A stretch of 64,000 nt of DNA, from the NCBI RefSeq assembly GCF_000421185.1, contig NZ_ATWJ01000012.1, positions 186,001-250,000 on the forward strand. Reading direction: 5' to 3'. Shown here piece by piece: positions 8,225 through 15,917 of this stretch (position 1 is the first letter of the stretch; each line of letters opens with the position of its first letter). The notes below the pieces were generated by a model. The model saw only the letters and a list, made by a program, of their open reading frames with translations. It did not search any database and had not been told where the DNA came from. The DNA comes from Ornithinimicrobium pekingense DSM 21552 (GTDB lineage Bacteria; Actinomycetota; Actinomycetes; Actinomycetales; Dermatophilaceae). The position numbers and the translations under genes are program-made.

Positions 8225-10623
8225 GCACCCGTTCCGTCGGCGCGCCCGTGCAGCGCCGCGAGGACCCGCGCCTGGTCCGCGGCGACGGCCGCTACCTCGA
8301 CGACCTCGGCCACGACGCGCTCGCGGCGGCCTTCGTGCGCAGCCCGCACGCGCACGCCCGGATCGTCGACATCGACGTCACCGGCGCGATCGACGTCGAC
8401 GGCGTGGTCGCCGTGTGGACGTGGGAGGACCTGCAGGCGACCGGCACCGCGGCCGACCCGCTGCCGATGCTGCTGCCGCACCCCAGCATCGAGCACCCGG
8501 TCACCACCTACGCTCTCGCCCGCGAGCGCGTGCACCACGTCGGGCAGGCCATCGTCATGGTGGTCGCCCGGGACCGCTACGTCGCCGAGGACGCCGCCCA
8601 GCGGGTGCGCGTCCACTACGACGTCCTGCCCGCCGTCGTCGGCGTCGAGGCGGCGCGGGCGGCCGAGCACCTGGTGCACGAGGAGGCACCCGGCAACGTC
8701 GGGGCATACTTCGAGCAGCACCTGGGCGACGCGCCCGGACGCATCGCCGCCGCCCCGCACGTGCTCGAGCTCGACCTCGACATCGAGCGCAGCGCGTGCA
8801 TGCCGATGGAGGGCAAGGGCATCCTGGCCCGCTGGGACGCCGAGGAGCACCGCCTCAAGGTGCACGCCTCGACCCAGACGTCCACCGGGCTGAGGGCGGC
8901 GCTGGCCGCCAAGCTCGGGCTGTCGCTGTCGGCCGTGGAGGTGGTCGCCCCCGACGTGGGCGGCGGGTTCGGCGTCAAGATCAACCACCCCTGGCCCGAG
9001 GACGTCGCCGTGGCGGCCGCCGCGATGCGGCTGCGCGCCACCGTGAAGTGGGTCGAGGACCGCCGGGAGCACTTCATCTCCTCGGCGCACGAGCGTCAGC
9101 AGCTGCAGCACGTGCGCGTCGGGTTCGACGACGACGGGCGCATCCTCGGCCTCGAGGTGCAGCTGTGGCACGACCACGGCGCCTACCTGCCCTACGGCGT
9201 CATCGTGCCGCTCAACACCGCCACGCACATCCCCGGTCCCTACCGGATGCGCAACTTCTCGGTCACCTTCACCTCGCTCTACACCAACACCGTCATCGTC
9301 ACCCCCTACCGCGGGGCCGGCCGGCCGCAGGCCGCCTACCTCATGGAGCGCACGATGGACGCGGTCGCCCGCACCCTGGGCAAGGACCGGGCGCAGGTGC
9401 GGGCGGTCAACTTCGTCCAGCCCGAGGAGATGCCCTGGGACCTGGGTATGGTGCTGCAGGACGGGCGCATGGGGGTCTACGACTCCGGTGACTTCCCGGC
9501 GAGCCTGGACAAGCTCAAGGCGCTCGTCGGCTGGGACGACTTCGAGGCCTACCGCGCGCAGGCCCGCGCCGAGGGACGCCAGGTCGGGATCGGTATGGCG
9601 TGCTACGTCGAGGGGACCGGTGCCGGCCCCTACGAGGGCGGCCACATCGAGATCGAGACCGGCGGGCGCGTCAACGTCTCCACCGGCCTGACGACCCAGG
9701 GCCAGGGCCACCAGACGGTCTTCGCCCAGATCGTGGCCGACGAGCTCGGCGTCAAGGTCGAGGACGTGCACGTCACGACCGGTGACACCCGGCGGATGGC
9801 CTACTCGGTCGGCACGTGGGGCTCCCGCGGGGCGGTGATGAGCGGCAACGCGCTGCTGCTGACGGCCCGCAAGGTCAAGGAGCGCGCCCTGCAGATCGCC
9901 GCAGACGCGCTGGAGGCCAACCCCGACGACCTGGAGATCGTCGACGGCATCGTGCAGGTCAAGGGCGCGCCCACGACCCAGATCCCGCTGCCGATGGTCG
10001 CGGTGCTGGCCAACCCGCTGCGCTACGCCTTCGACGAGACCGCTCGCGCGGCGACCCAGTTCGGCGGCAAGGTCGACGAGTCCAAGCCCCCGGTGGCCGA
10101 CGCGGAGCACCCGGGCCTGGAGGACAGCGAGTTCTTCTCCCCCGTCCGGACCACCTTCGCCAACGGCATGCACGCCGCCGTCGTGGAGACCGACCCCGAC
10201 ACCGCGGAGATCACCGTGCTGCGCTACTGCGTGGTGCACGACTGCGGCCCGATGCTCAACCCGATGATCGTCGAGGGCCAGGTCCACGGCGGGGTGGCCC
10301 AGGGCATCGGCGGGGCGCTCTACGAGCGACTGGCCTACGACGGCGACGGCCAGCTGCTCAACGCCTCGTTCATGGACTTCCTCATGCCGTTCGCGACCGA
10401 GGTGCCGCACATCGAGACCGACCACCTGGAGACCCCCTCGCCGCTCAACCCGCTGGGCATCAAGGGCGCGGGCGAGGCGGGGACCATTCCCACCAGCGCC
10501 GCCATCGCCGCCGCGGTCGAGGACGCCGAGGGCATCCCGATCACCCGGATGCCGATCTCCCCCACCGACCTGTGGCGGCTGCGCCGCGAGCACGCCGCCG
10601 ACCACCACCCCGAGGAGAAGTAG
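8221..10623 (+). CDS. Molybdenum hydroxylase large subunit (xanthine dehydrogenase family)
   Basis: 800 residues from ATG 8221, which overlaps the previous stop as ATGA. It has the a/b hammerhead domain at the N-terminus (GAPVQRREDPRLVRGDGRY) and two molybdopterin-binding domains. Active-site segments are APDVGGGFGVK, VTPYRGAGRPQAAYLMER, TTQGQGHQTVFAQ and IKGAGEAGTIP; the last contains the catalytic Glu. The PYRGAGR loop, without the AYxCSFR Cys of form I CO dehydrogenase, shows that this is not a true CO dehydrogenase. It should hydroxylate a carbon of a heterocycle or aldehyde using water. The context (hydantoinase, oxamate carbamoyltransferase) suggests a cyclic ureide or purine-like substrate. 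No XdhC-type maturation gene is in the window. Confidence 0.92.
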   Translation: MSTRSVGAPVQRREDPRLVRGDGRYLDDLGHDALAAAFVRSPHAHARIVDIDVTGAIDVDGVVAVWTWEDLQATGTAADPLPMLLPHPSIEHPVTTYALARERVHHVGQAIVMVVARDRYVAEDAAQRVRVHYDVLPAVVGVEAARAAEHLVHEEAPGNVGAYFEQHLGDAPGRIAAAPHVLELDLDIERSACMPMEGKGILARWDAEEHRLKVHASTQTSTGLRAALAAKLGLSLSAVEVVAPDVGGGFGVKINHPWPEDVAVAAAAMRLRATVKWVEDRREHFISSAHERQQLQHVRVGFDDDGRILGLEVQLWHDHGAYLPYGVIVPLNTATHIPGPYRMRNFSVTFTSLYTNTVIVTPYRGAGRPQAAYLMERTMDAVARTLGKDRAQVRAVNFVQPEEMPWDLGMVLQDGRMGVYDSGDFPASLDKLKALVGWDDFEAYRAQARAEGRQVGIGMACYVEGTGAGPYEGGHIEIETGGRVNVSTGLTTQGQGHQTVFAQIVADELGVKVEDVHVTTGDTRRMAYSVGTWGSRGAVMSGNALLLTARKVKERALQIAADALEANPDDLEIVDGIVQVKGAPTTQIPLPMVAVLANPLRYAFDETARAATQFGGKVDESKPPVADAEHPGLEDSEFFSPVRTTFANGMHAAVVETDPDTAEITVLRYCVVHDCGPMLNPMIVEGQVHGGVAQGIGGALYERLAYDGDGQLLNASFMDFLMPFATEVPHIETDHLETPSPLNPLGIKGAGEAGTIPTSAAIAAAVEDAEGIPITRMPISPTDLWRLRREHAADHHPEEK

Positions 10624-11328
10624 ATGCAGATCACCGGCCGCAACCACCTGTCCGTCGACCCGGCCGCCGCCTGGACGGCCTTCCACGACGCCGGGGTGCT
10701 CGAGGACTCCCTGCCCGGCTGCCAGAGCCTGCGGGAGATCGAGCCGGGCAGGTTCGCGATGACCGTGAGCGCCGGGGTCGCCGCGATCAAGGGCACCTAC
10801 GACGGTCAGGCGGTGTTCTCCCAGGAGACCGAGCCGGAGCGCTTCGTGCTCTCGCTGTCCGGCGCCGGCGGACCGGGGACGGTCGACGCCGACGTCGCGG
10901 TGCGGCTCAGCCCGGCCGACGACGGCGGCACGGACCTGGACTGGACCGCCGACGCGACCGTCGGCGGTCCGGTCGGCGGAGTGGGCCAGCGCATGCTGTC
11001 CTCGGTCGCCCGGCGGCTGGCCACGCAGTTCTTCACCAACATCGACGAGCACCTGGCCCGCGGCGGGTCAGCGCCGGCGAGGCAGGCCTCGCTGACGGGC
11101 GTCGAGGACCCGGGTGCCGGAGGCGCCGGAGGACCGGTCGCGGCCGGCGCCGGGGGCGCCGGGCCGGCTCGGGCGGACGGTGCCGGCCAGGGCCTGCTCG
11201 CCGGCCGTTCCGGCGGGATGGCGGTGTCCGGCGCTCCCGGCGCGTCCGGTCAGCTCGTGCCGATGGTCACCGGCGCCGCCATCGCGCTGGTCGGCGTGGC
11301 CCTGGGCGCCCGCCTGCGCCGCCGCTGA
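10624..11328 (+). CDS. CoxG-like SRPBCC protein with C-terminal membrane anchor
   Basis: 234 residues; the ATG follows the stop of the Mo subunit directly. Residues 1-145 form the SRPBCC/CoxG fold (MQITGRNHLSVDPAAAW, LPGCQSL near residue 28). A low-complexity Gly/Ala linker (about 160-205) leads to a single hydrophobic helix, MVTGAAIALVGVALGARLRRR-like, at the C-terminus with Arg on the cytosolic side. In form I CO dehydrogenase, CoxG is a membrane factor that links the enzyme to the quinone pool. Its presence here suggests that this hydroxylase also passes electrons to membrane quinone rather than only to NAD; this is inference. Confidence 0.85.
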   Translation: MQITGRNHLSVDPAAAWTAFHDAGVLEDSLPGCQSLREIEPGRFAMTVSAGVAAIKGTYDGQAVFSQETEPERFVLSLSGAGGPGTVDADVAVRLSPADDGGTDLDWTADATVGGPVGGVGQRMLSSVARRLATQFFTNIDEHLARGGSAPARQASLTGVEDPGAGGAGGPVAAGAGGAGPARADGAGQGLLAGRSGGMAVSGAPGASGQLVPMVTGAAIALVGVALGARLRRR

Positions 11329-11388
11329 CCGCCGTGCCCTGCCCGCCGGTCCCGGCGAGCAGGGTCTCCGGTCTGCTTCAATGCTGGG

Positions 11389-12489
11389 ATGATCCCGGCC
11401 ACCATGCAGGCCGTGCTGCTCACCGGCCACGGCGGCCCCGCGCGGCTCGAGCTGCGCGACGACGTGCCGGTGCCCGAGCCCGCTCCCCACGAGGTGCTGC
11501 TGGAGATCAGCGCCTGCGGCATGAACAACACCGACGTGTGGGTGCGTGAGGGCGCCTACGGCCTCGAGGACGACCCGACGGCGGTGTCGACCTGGCGGCG
11601 GGGCCGCTCCACCCTGGAGTTCCCCCGCATCCAGGGCACCGACAGCGTCGGGCGCGTCGTGGCCGTGGGTGCCGGCGTGGACGAGGCCCGCGTCGGCGAG
11701 CGGGTGATGGTGGACTTCTCGATCTACAACCGGGACGACGACAGCCTCGCCGACATCGACTACCTCGGCCACGGGCGGGACGGCGGTTACGCCGAGTACC
11801 AGGTGGTCCCCGCCGACCACGCCCACGTGGTCCACCGGGACATCGACGACGCGGAGCTGGCCACCTTCTGCTGCGCCTACCTCACCGGGGAGCACATGCT
11901 CGACCGGGCCCGGGTCGTCCCGGGCGAGCGGGTGCTGATCACGGGCGCCTCCGGTGGTGTCGGGTCCGGGCTCATCCAGCTGTGCCGGGCCCGGGGTGCC
12001 GTCCCCTACGCGGTCACCAGCGCCGGCAAGGCCGAGGCCGTGCGGGCCGTCGGCGCCGAGGGCGTGGTGGTGCGCGGCGAGGGAGACCTCGTGGCACAGG
12101 TGGCCGAGGCCACCGGCGGCGCCGGCATCGACGTGGTGGCCGACCTCGTCGCCGGGGACCTGTTCAACGACCTGCTCCGCATCCTGCGGCCCGAGGGCCG
12201 CTACACCACCTCGGGCGCCATCGGCGGCCCGGTGGTGCAGCTCGACCTGCGCACCGTCTACCTCAAGCACCTCGAGCTGCACGGCTCCTCCCAGGGGACG
12301 CGGGCCGCGTTCCGGCGCGTGGTCGGTTACATCGAGTCCGGGGCCGTGCGCCCCCTCCTCGCCGGCACCTACCGCCTCAGCCGGTTCCACGACGCCCAGC
12401 GGGCGTTCATGGCCAAGGGCTTCGTCGGCAACCTCGTCGTCGTGCCCGACGCGCGGTGGGAGGAGGTCGGGGCGCCCCATGCCGCCTGA
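11389..12489 (+). CDS. Zinc-type alcohol dehydrogenase family (MDR) oxidoreductase
   Basis: 366 residues from ATG 11389; ATG 11404 (MQAVLLTGHG) is an alternative start nearer to the family consensus. The GroES-like domain contains ACGMNNTDVWVREGAYG and the Rossmann domain contains LITGASGGVGSGLIQLCRARG. The quinone-reductase-like PKS_ER region has FRRVVGYIESGAVRPLLAG. The catalytic-zinc pattern is poorly conserved, so it may act as an NADPH-dependent reductase. It is separated from coxG by 60 bases and overlaps the next gene by 11 bases, so it is probably part of the same transcript. Substrate unknown. Confidence 0.82.
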   Translation: MIPATMQAVLLTGHGGPARLELRDDVPVPEPAPHEVLLEISACGMNNTDVWVREGAYGLEDDPTAVSTWRRGRSTLEFPRIQGTDSVGRVVAVGAGVDEARVGERVMVDFSIYNRDDDSLADIDYLGHGRDGGYAEYQVVPADHAHVVHRDIDDAELATFCCAYLTGEHMLDRARVVPGERVLITGASGGVGSGLIQLCRARGAVPYAVTSAGKAEAVRAVGAEGVVVRGEGDLVAQVAEATGGAGIDVVADLVAGDLFNDLLRILRPEGRYTTSGAIGGPVVQLDLRTVYLKHLELHGSSQGTRAAFRRVVGYIESGAVRPLLAGTYRLSRFHDAQRAFMAKGFVGNLVVVPDARWEEVGAPHAA

Positions 12490-13525
12490 GCACCGCCGCC
12501 GCATCCGGCTCGTCGACACCCACTACGGCGGTGACGTCAGCCGCGTCGTCCTGGGCGGCATACCCCGGGTGCCGGGTGACAGCGTGCTCGCCAAGCGGGC
12601 GTGGCTGGGCGGGGACGGGGACGCCCTGCGCCGGCTGCTGCTCTCCCCGCCCTACGGGGAGCCGGCGATGTGCGCCAACGTCGTGGTCGACCCCGACCTG
12701 GACGGCGCGGACGCCGGCTACGTGATCATGGAGGCGATGGGGTACCCGTTCTTCTCGGGCTCCAACTCCATCTGCGTCGCCACCGCGCTGCTCGAGAGCG
12801 GCTACCTGGCGATGGGACCGCCCGGGCGTCAGGTGGTGCACCTGCAGCCCCCGGCTGGCCTCGTCCGCGCCGAGGTGGAGCACGACGGCCGGCACGTGCA
12901 CGCGGTCACCGTCACCTGCGACACCGCGTGGGTGCTCGACCGAGGTCGCACCGCCGAGCTGCCGGGCTTCGGGACGGTCACCTACGACCTGGTCTGGTCC
13001 GGCTGCTTCTACGCCGTCGTGGACGCCGAGGCCCACGGCTTCGCCCTGAGCGAGCCGGAGCGACCGGTGCTGGCCGATCTCGGGATGTCGCTGTGCCTCG
13101 TGGCCTCCCCGGACCTGGAGCTGGTGCACCCCACCTTCGGCGACACCGGCCCGCTCGCGTTCGTGAGCCTCGCCGGCCCCCTGACCGAGGGCGGCGACGG
13201 CATCGAGGTCGCCACCGCCACCTACGTCCACCCCGGGGTGGTCTGCCGCTGCCCCACGGGGACCGGCACCGCGGCCCAGCTGGCGCTCCTTGCGGACGAC
13301 GGTGTGCTGGGCGTCGGCGACCGGCTGACCAGCATCTCCCCCACCGGCTCCACGATGGTGGGCGAGATCGTCGGGCGTCCCGGCCTGCACGGCCGGGTCG
13401 GCACGACATCCACCATCACCGGCCGGGCGTTCACGCTCGGCGTGACCGAGCTGGTGGTGAACCTCGACGACGACCTGGGGACCGAGGGCATCTGGGAGCT
13501 GCTGGCCGGCACCGCCGGCCCCTGA
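12479..13525 (+). CDS. Proline racemase-fold protein lacking both catalytic cysteines
   Basis: 348 residues from ATG 12479, inside the end of the dehydrogenase gene. The N-terminus RLVDTHYGGDVSRVVLGG matches the family opening. The first active-site motif, normally MCGHxxI, reads FSGSNSI: Cys is Ser and His is Ser. The second, normally DRSPCGTG, reads CRCPTGTG: Cys is Thr. Known members are Cys/Cys (racemases, epimerases) or Ser-or-Thr/Cys (trans-3-hydroxyproline dehydratases); the Ser/Thr pair here fits neither. Two-base racemisation is therefore unlikely. Its position before hyuA suggests a step on a hydantoin-derived compound, but the reaction is unknown. The 160-base gap after it holds no clear promoter or terminator. 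Confidence 0.82.
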   Translation: MPPEHRRRIRLVDTHYGGDVSRVVLGGIPRVPGDSVLAKRAWLGGDGDALRRLLLSPPYGEPAMCANVVVDPDLDGADAGYVIMEAMGYPFFSGSNSICVATALLESGYLAMGPPGRQVVHLQPPAGLVRAEVEHDGRHVHAVTVTCDTAWVLDRGRTAELPGFGTVTYDLVWSGCFYAVVDAEAHGFALSEPERPVLADLGMSLCLVASPDLELVHPTFGDTGPLAFVSLAGPLTEGGDGIEVATATYVHPGVVCRCPTGTGTAAQLALLADDGVLGVGDRLTSISPTGSTMVGEIVGRPGLHGRVGTTSTITGRAFTLGVTELVVNLDDDLGTEGIWELLAGTAGP

Positions 13526-13685
13526 GTCCCGTCGAGGACTCCCCCAACTTGTGCCGAACGGCCGGCTCGTCGTCGTCAGATGTTGCCGGGGATGACGGCG
13601 CCCGCACGAGGTTGACTTCGACCCACATGCACACGCGCCAGGCACGGCCCTCCTGCCGCCACCACCACCCGAAGGGAAAGTGCGG
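13526..13685 (+). promoter_or_regulatory. Gap before hyuA, possible promoter
   Basis: This 160-base gap splits the two halves of the catabolic operon. TTGACT at 13612-13617 could be a -35 box but no good -10 follows at the right spacing. GAAGGG (13671-13676) is a ribosome-binding site for the ATG at 13686. Nothing else is recognisable. Confidence 0.3.
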
Positions 13686-15917
13686 ATGAGCACCACGACG
13701 AACCGCCGGATCAGGATCGGCATCGACACGGGCGGCACGTTCACCGACGTGGTCGCGTTCGACGAGGACGCCGGCACGATCACGACGACGAAGACGCCGT
13801 CGACCCCCGGCAACCCCGCCGACGGCTTCATCAACGGGGTCGACAAGGTGCTCGACCTGCTGGGGGCCACCGGCGCCGACGTCACCGCGGTCTCGCACGG
13901 CACGACGGTGGCCACCAACCAGCTGCTCGAGGCCAAGCTGGACCCGCTGGGCTTCGTCACCACCGAGGGCTACGAGTTCGTCCTGGAGATCGCGCGGCAG
14001 GCGGTGCCGGACGGCTACGGCAACTCCTACTTCTGGGTCAAGCCCGAGCGCATCGTGCCGGCCGACCTGGTGAAGACCGTGGGCGGCCGCATGGACTTCG
14101 AGGGCAACGAGGTCCGGCCCTTCGACGAGGACGGCGCGCGTGCTGTGGCCCGGTGGTTCCGTGACCAGGGGATCAACACCCTCGGGGTGAACTTCCTGCA
14201 CGCCTACGCCAACCCCGCCCACGAGGAGCGGATGCGCCAGGTCCTGGCCGAGGAGCACCCGGACTGCGTCGTGTCCCTCTCCAGCGAGGTGCTGCGGGAG
14301 TACCGCGAGTACGAGCGCTCGATGACCACCCTCGTCGACGCCGCGGTCAAGCCCAAGGTCAGCGCCTACGTCGCCAACATCTCCGAGCGGCTGCGTGCCT
14401 ACACCGGGACGGGGGCGGAGGGCTCCGGGGGGTCCACGGGGGGCGGAGCCCCCCGTGCGATGCCGTTCTACATCATGAAGTCCAACGGTGGTGTCCTGTC
14501 CGCCGAGGAGGTCGTGCACCAGCCGATCACCACCGTGCTCTCCGGCCCGGCCGCCGGCGCCCTCGGCGCGGCCCTCGTCTCCGGCCTGGCCGGGTTCGAC
14601 AAGGTGCTCACCTGCGACGGCGGCGGCACCTCGACCGACGTCTCGGTGGTCCTGGGCGGCGAGCCCACGCTGACCACCGAGGGGTCGGTCGGTGCCTACC
14701 CGTCGAAGATCCCGATGATCGACGTGGTCACCGTGGGCGCCGGCGGCGGCTCGATCGCCTGGATCTCCCCCGACGGCTCGCTCAAGGTCGGTCCGCACTC
14801 GGCCGGCGCCGACCCCGGCCCGCTGTGCTACGGCAGGGGCGGCGCCGACGGCGCCCCGACCATCACCGACGCGCACCTGCTGCTCGGGCGCATCCCCCCG
14901 CACCTGCTGGGCGGGGAGATCCCGCTCGACGTCGACGCGGCGCGCGCGGGCCTGGAGCAGATCGCCGGCCGGCTCGGGCTCGACGTCGAGCGCGCGGCGA
15001 CGGGCATCCTGGAGATCAGCGCCTGGAACCAGGCCAACGCCCTGCGTCAGATCTCGGTGAAGCGTGGCCTGGACGTGCGCGACTTCATGCTCGCCACCTT
15101 CGGCGGCTCCGGCTCGCTGCTGGCCTGCCGGCTCGTGGACATCCTCGGTCTGGCCGGCGTCATCGTGCCGCTCAACCCGGGCAACGTGTCGGCCTTCGGC
15201 CTGCTGACGGTGGACGTCAAGAACGACTACGTCCAGACCATGGTGTCCAAGCACGACCACCTCGACCTGGCGCAGCTGGGATCGGTCTACGGCGCCCTCG
15301 CCGAGCGTGCCACCCACGCCCTGGACCTGGAGGGCTTCGAGCGCGCCGACCACCAGTTCCAGCGGACCGCCGACCTGCGCTACGTCGGCCAGGCCTTCGA
15401 GGTGCGCGTGCCGGTCCCGGCCGGGGAGCTCGACCAGGCCGCCGTGGACCGGGTGGCCGAGGCCTTCCACGACGAGCACCGCGCTCTCTACGGCTACGAC
15501 TTCCGCGGGGACGAGCGTCAGCAGGTCGAGTGGGTCAACCTGCGCGTCACCGGCGTGGGCCCCATCACCCGCCCGACGCTGCCGGAGATCGGCACCGGTG
15601 AGGGCGACGCGCAGCGGGCCCGCACCAGCACCCGTCGGGTCTGCTTCGACGCCGCCGACGGCTACGTGGACACCCCGGTCTACTGGCGTCCCGACCTGGC
15701 CGACGGCGACCTGGTCCAGGGCCCGGCGATCATCGAGGAGTTCGGCTCCACCGTCCCGGTCCACCCGGGCTTCGAGGTCCGGGTCGACGCCTGGGGCAAC
15801 CTCGTCATCACCAAGCCCGGCAGCGACGACGCTGCCCACCGCGAGACCGCGCAGCCAGCCCTGGTGAGCGCCTCGGCATACCTCACCGCCGTGCAGAGCC
15901 AGGAGGAGCAGGCATGA
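13686..15917 (+). CDS. hyuA: Hydantoinase/oxoprolinase subunit A (HyuA)
   Basis: 743 residues from ATG 13686, about 9 bases after GAAGGG; GTG 13680 is an alternative. It has the ASKHA-fold ATPase of the family: IRIGIDTGGTFTDVVAFDED at the N-terminus, AVSHGTTVATNQLLE near residue 62, SGPAAGALGAALVSGLAG and LTCDGGGTSTDVSVVLGG near 290-325, and VGAGGGSIAWIS near 352. The family hydrolyses hydantoin, N-methylhydantoin, 5-oxoproline or caprolactam-type rings with ATP, always together with HyuB. A Gly/Ser-rich insert (GSGGSTGGGAP) at about residue 247 lengthens the protein. Its stop overlaps hyuB as ATGA. Substrate within the family is not readable; context favours a cyclic ureide. Confidence 0.9.
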   Translation: MSTTTNRRIRIGIDTGGTFTDVVAFDEDAGTITTTKTPSTPGNPADGFINGVDKVLDLLGATGADVTAVSHGTTVATNQLLEAKLDPLGFVTTEGYEFVLEIARQAVPDGYGNSYFWVKPERIVPADLVKTVGGRMDFEGNEVRPFDEDGARAVARWFRDQGINTLGVNFLHAYANPAHEERMRQVLAEEHPDCVVSLSSEVLREYREYERSMTTLVDAAVKPKVSAYVANISERLRAYTGTGAEGSGGSTGGGAPRAMPFYIMKSNGGVLSAEEVVHQPITTVLSGPAAGALGAALVSGLAGFDKVLTCDGGGTSTDVSVVLGGEPTLTTEGSVGAYPSKIPMIDVVTVGAGGGSIAWISPDGSLKVGPHSAGADPGPLCYGRGGADGAPTITDAHLLLGRIPPHLLGGEIPLDVDAARAGLEQIAGRLGLDVERAATGILEISAWNQANALRQISVKRGLDVRDFMLATFGGSGSLLACRLVDILGLAGVIVPLNPGNVSAFGLLTVDVKNDYVQTMVSKHDHLDLAQLGSVYGALAERATHALDLEGFERADHQFQRTADLRYVGQAFEVRVPVPAGELDQAAVDRVAEAFHDEHRALYGYDFRGDERQQVEWVNLRVTGVGPITRPTLPEIGTGEGDAQRARTSTRRVCFDAADGYVDTPVYWRPDLADGDLVQGPAIIEEFGSTVPVHPGFEVRVDAWGNLVITKPGSDDAAHRETAQPALVSASAYLTAVQSQEEQA

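Noticed and set aside
8221-10623. Naming the large subunit aerobic CO dehydrogenase because of CoxG and CoxM/S-like partners
   Set aside because: The active-site loop is PYRGAGR and lacks the AYxCSFR Cys needed for the Mo-Cu site.
8143-11052. 969-codon minus-strand open frame opposite the Mo-hydroxylase large subunit
   Set aside because: Low-complexity translation with no motif; the plus strand has the intact molybdopterin-binding subunit.
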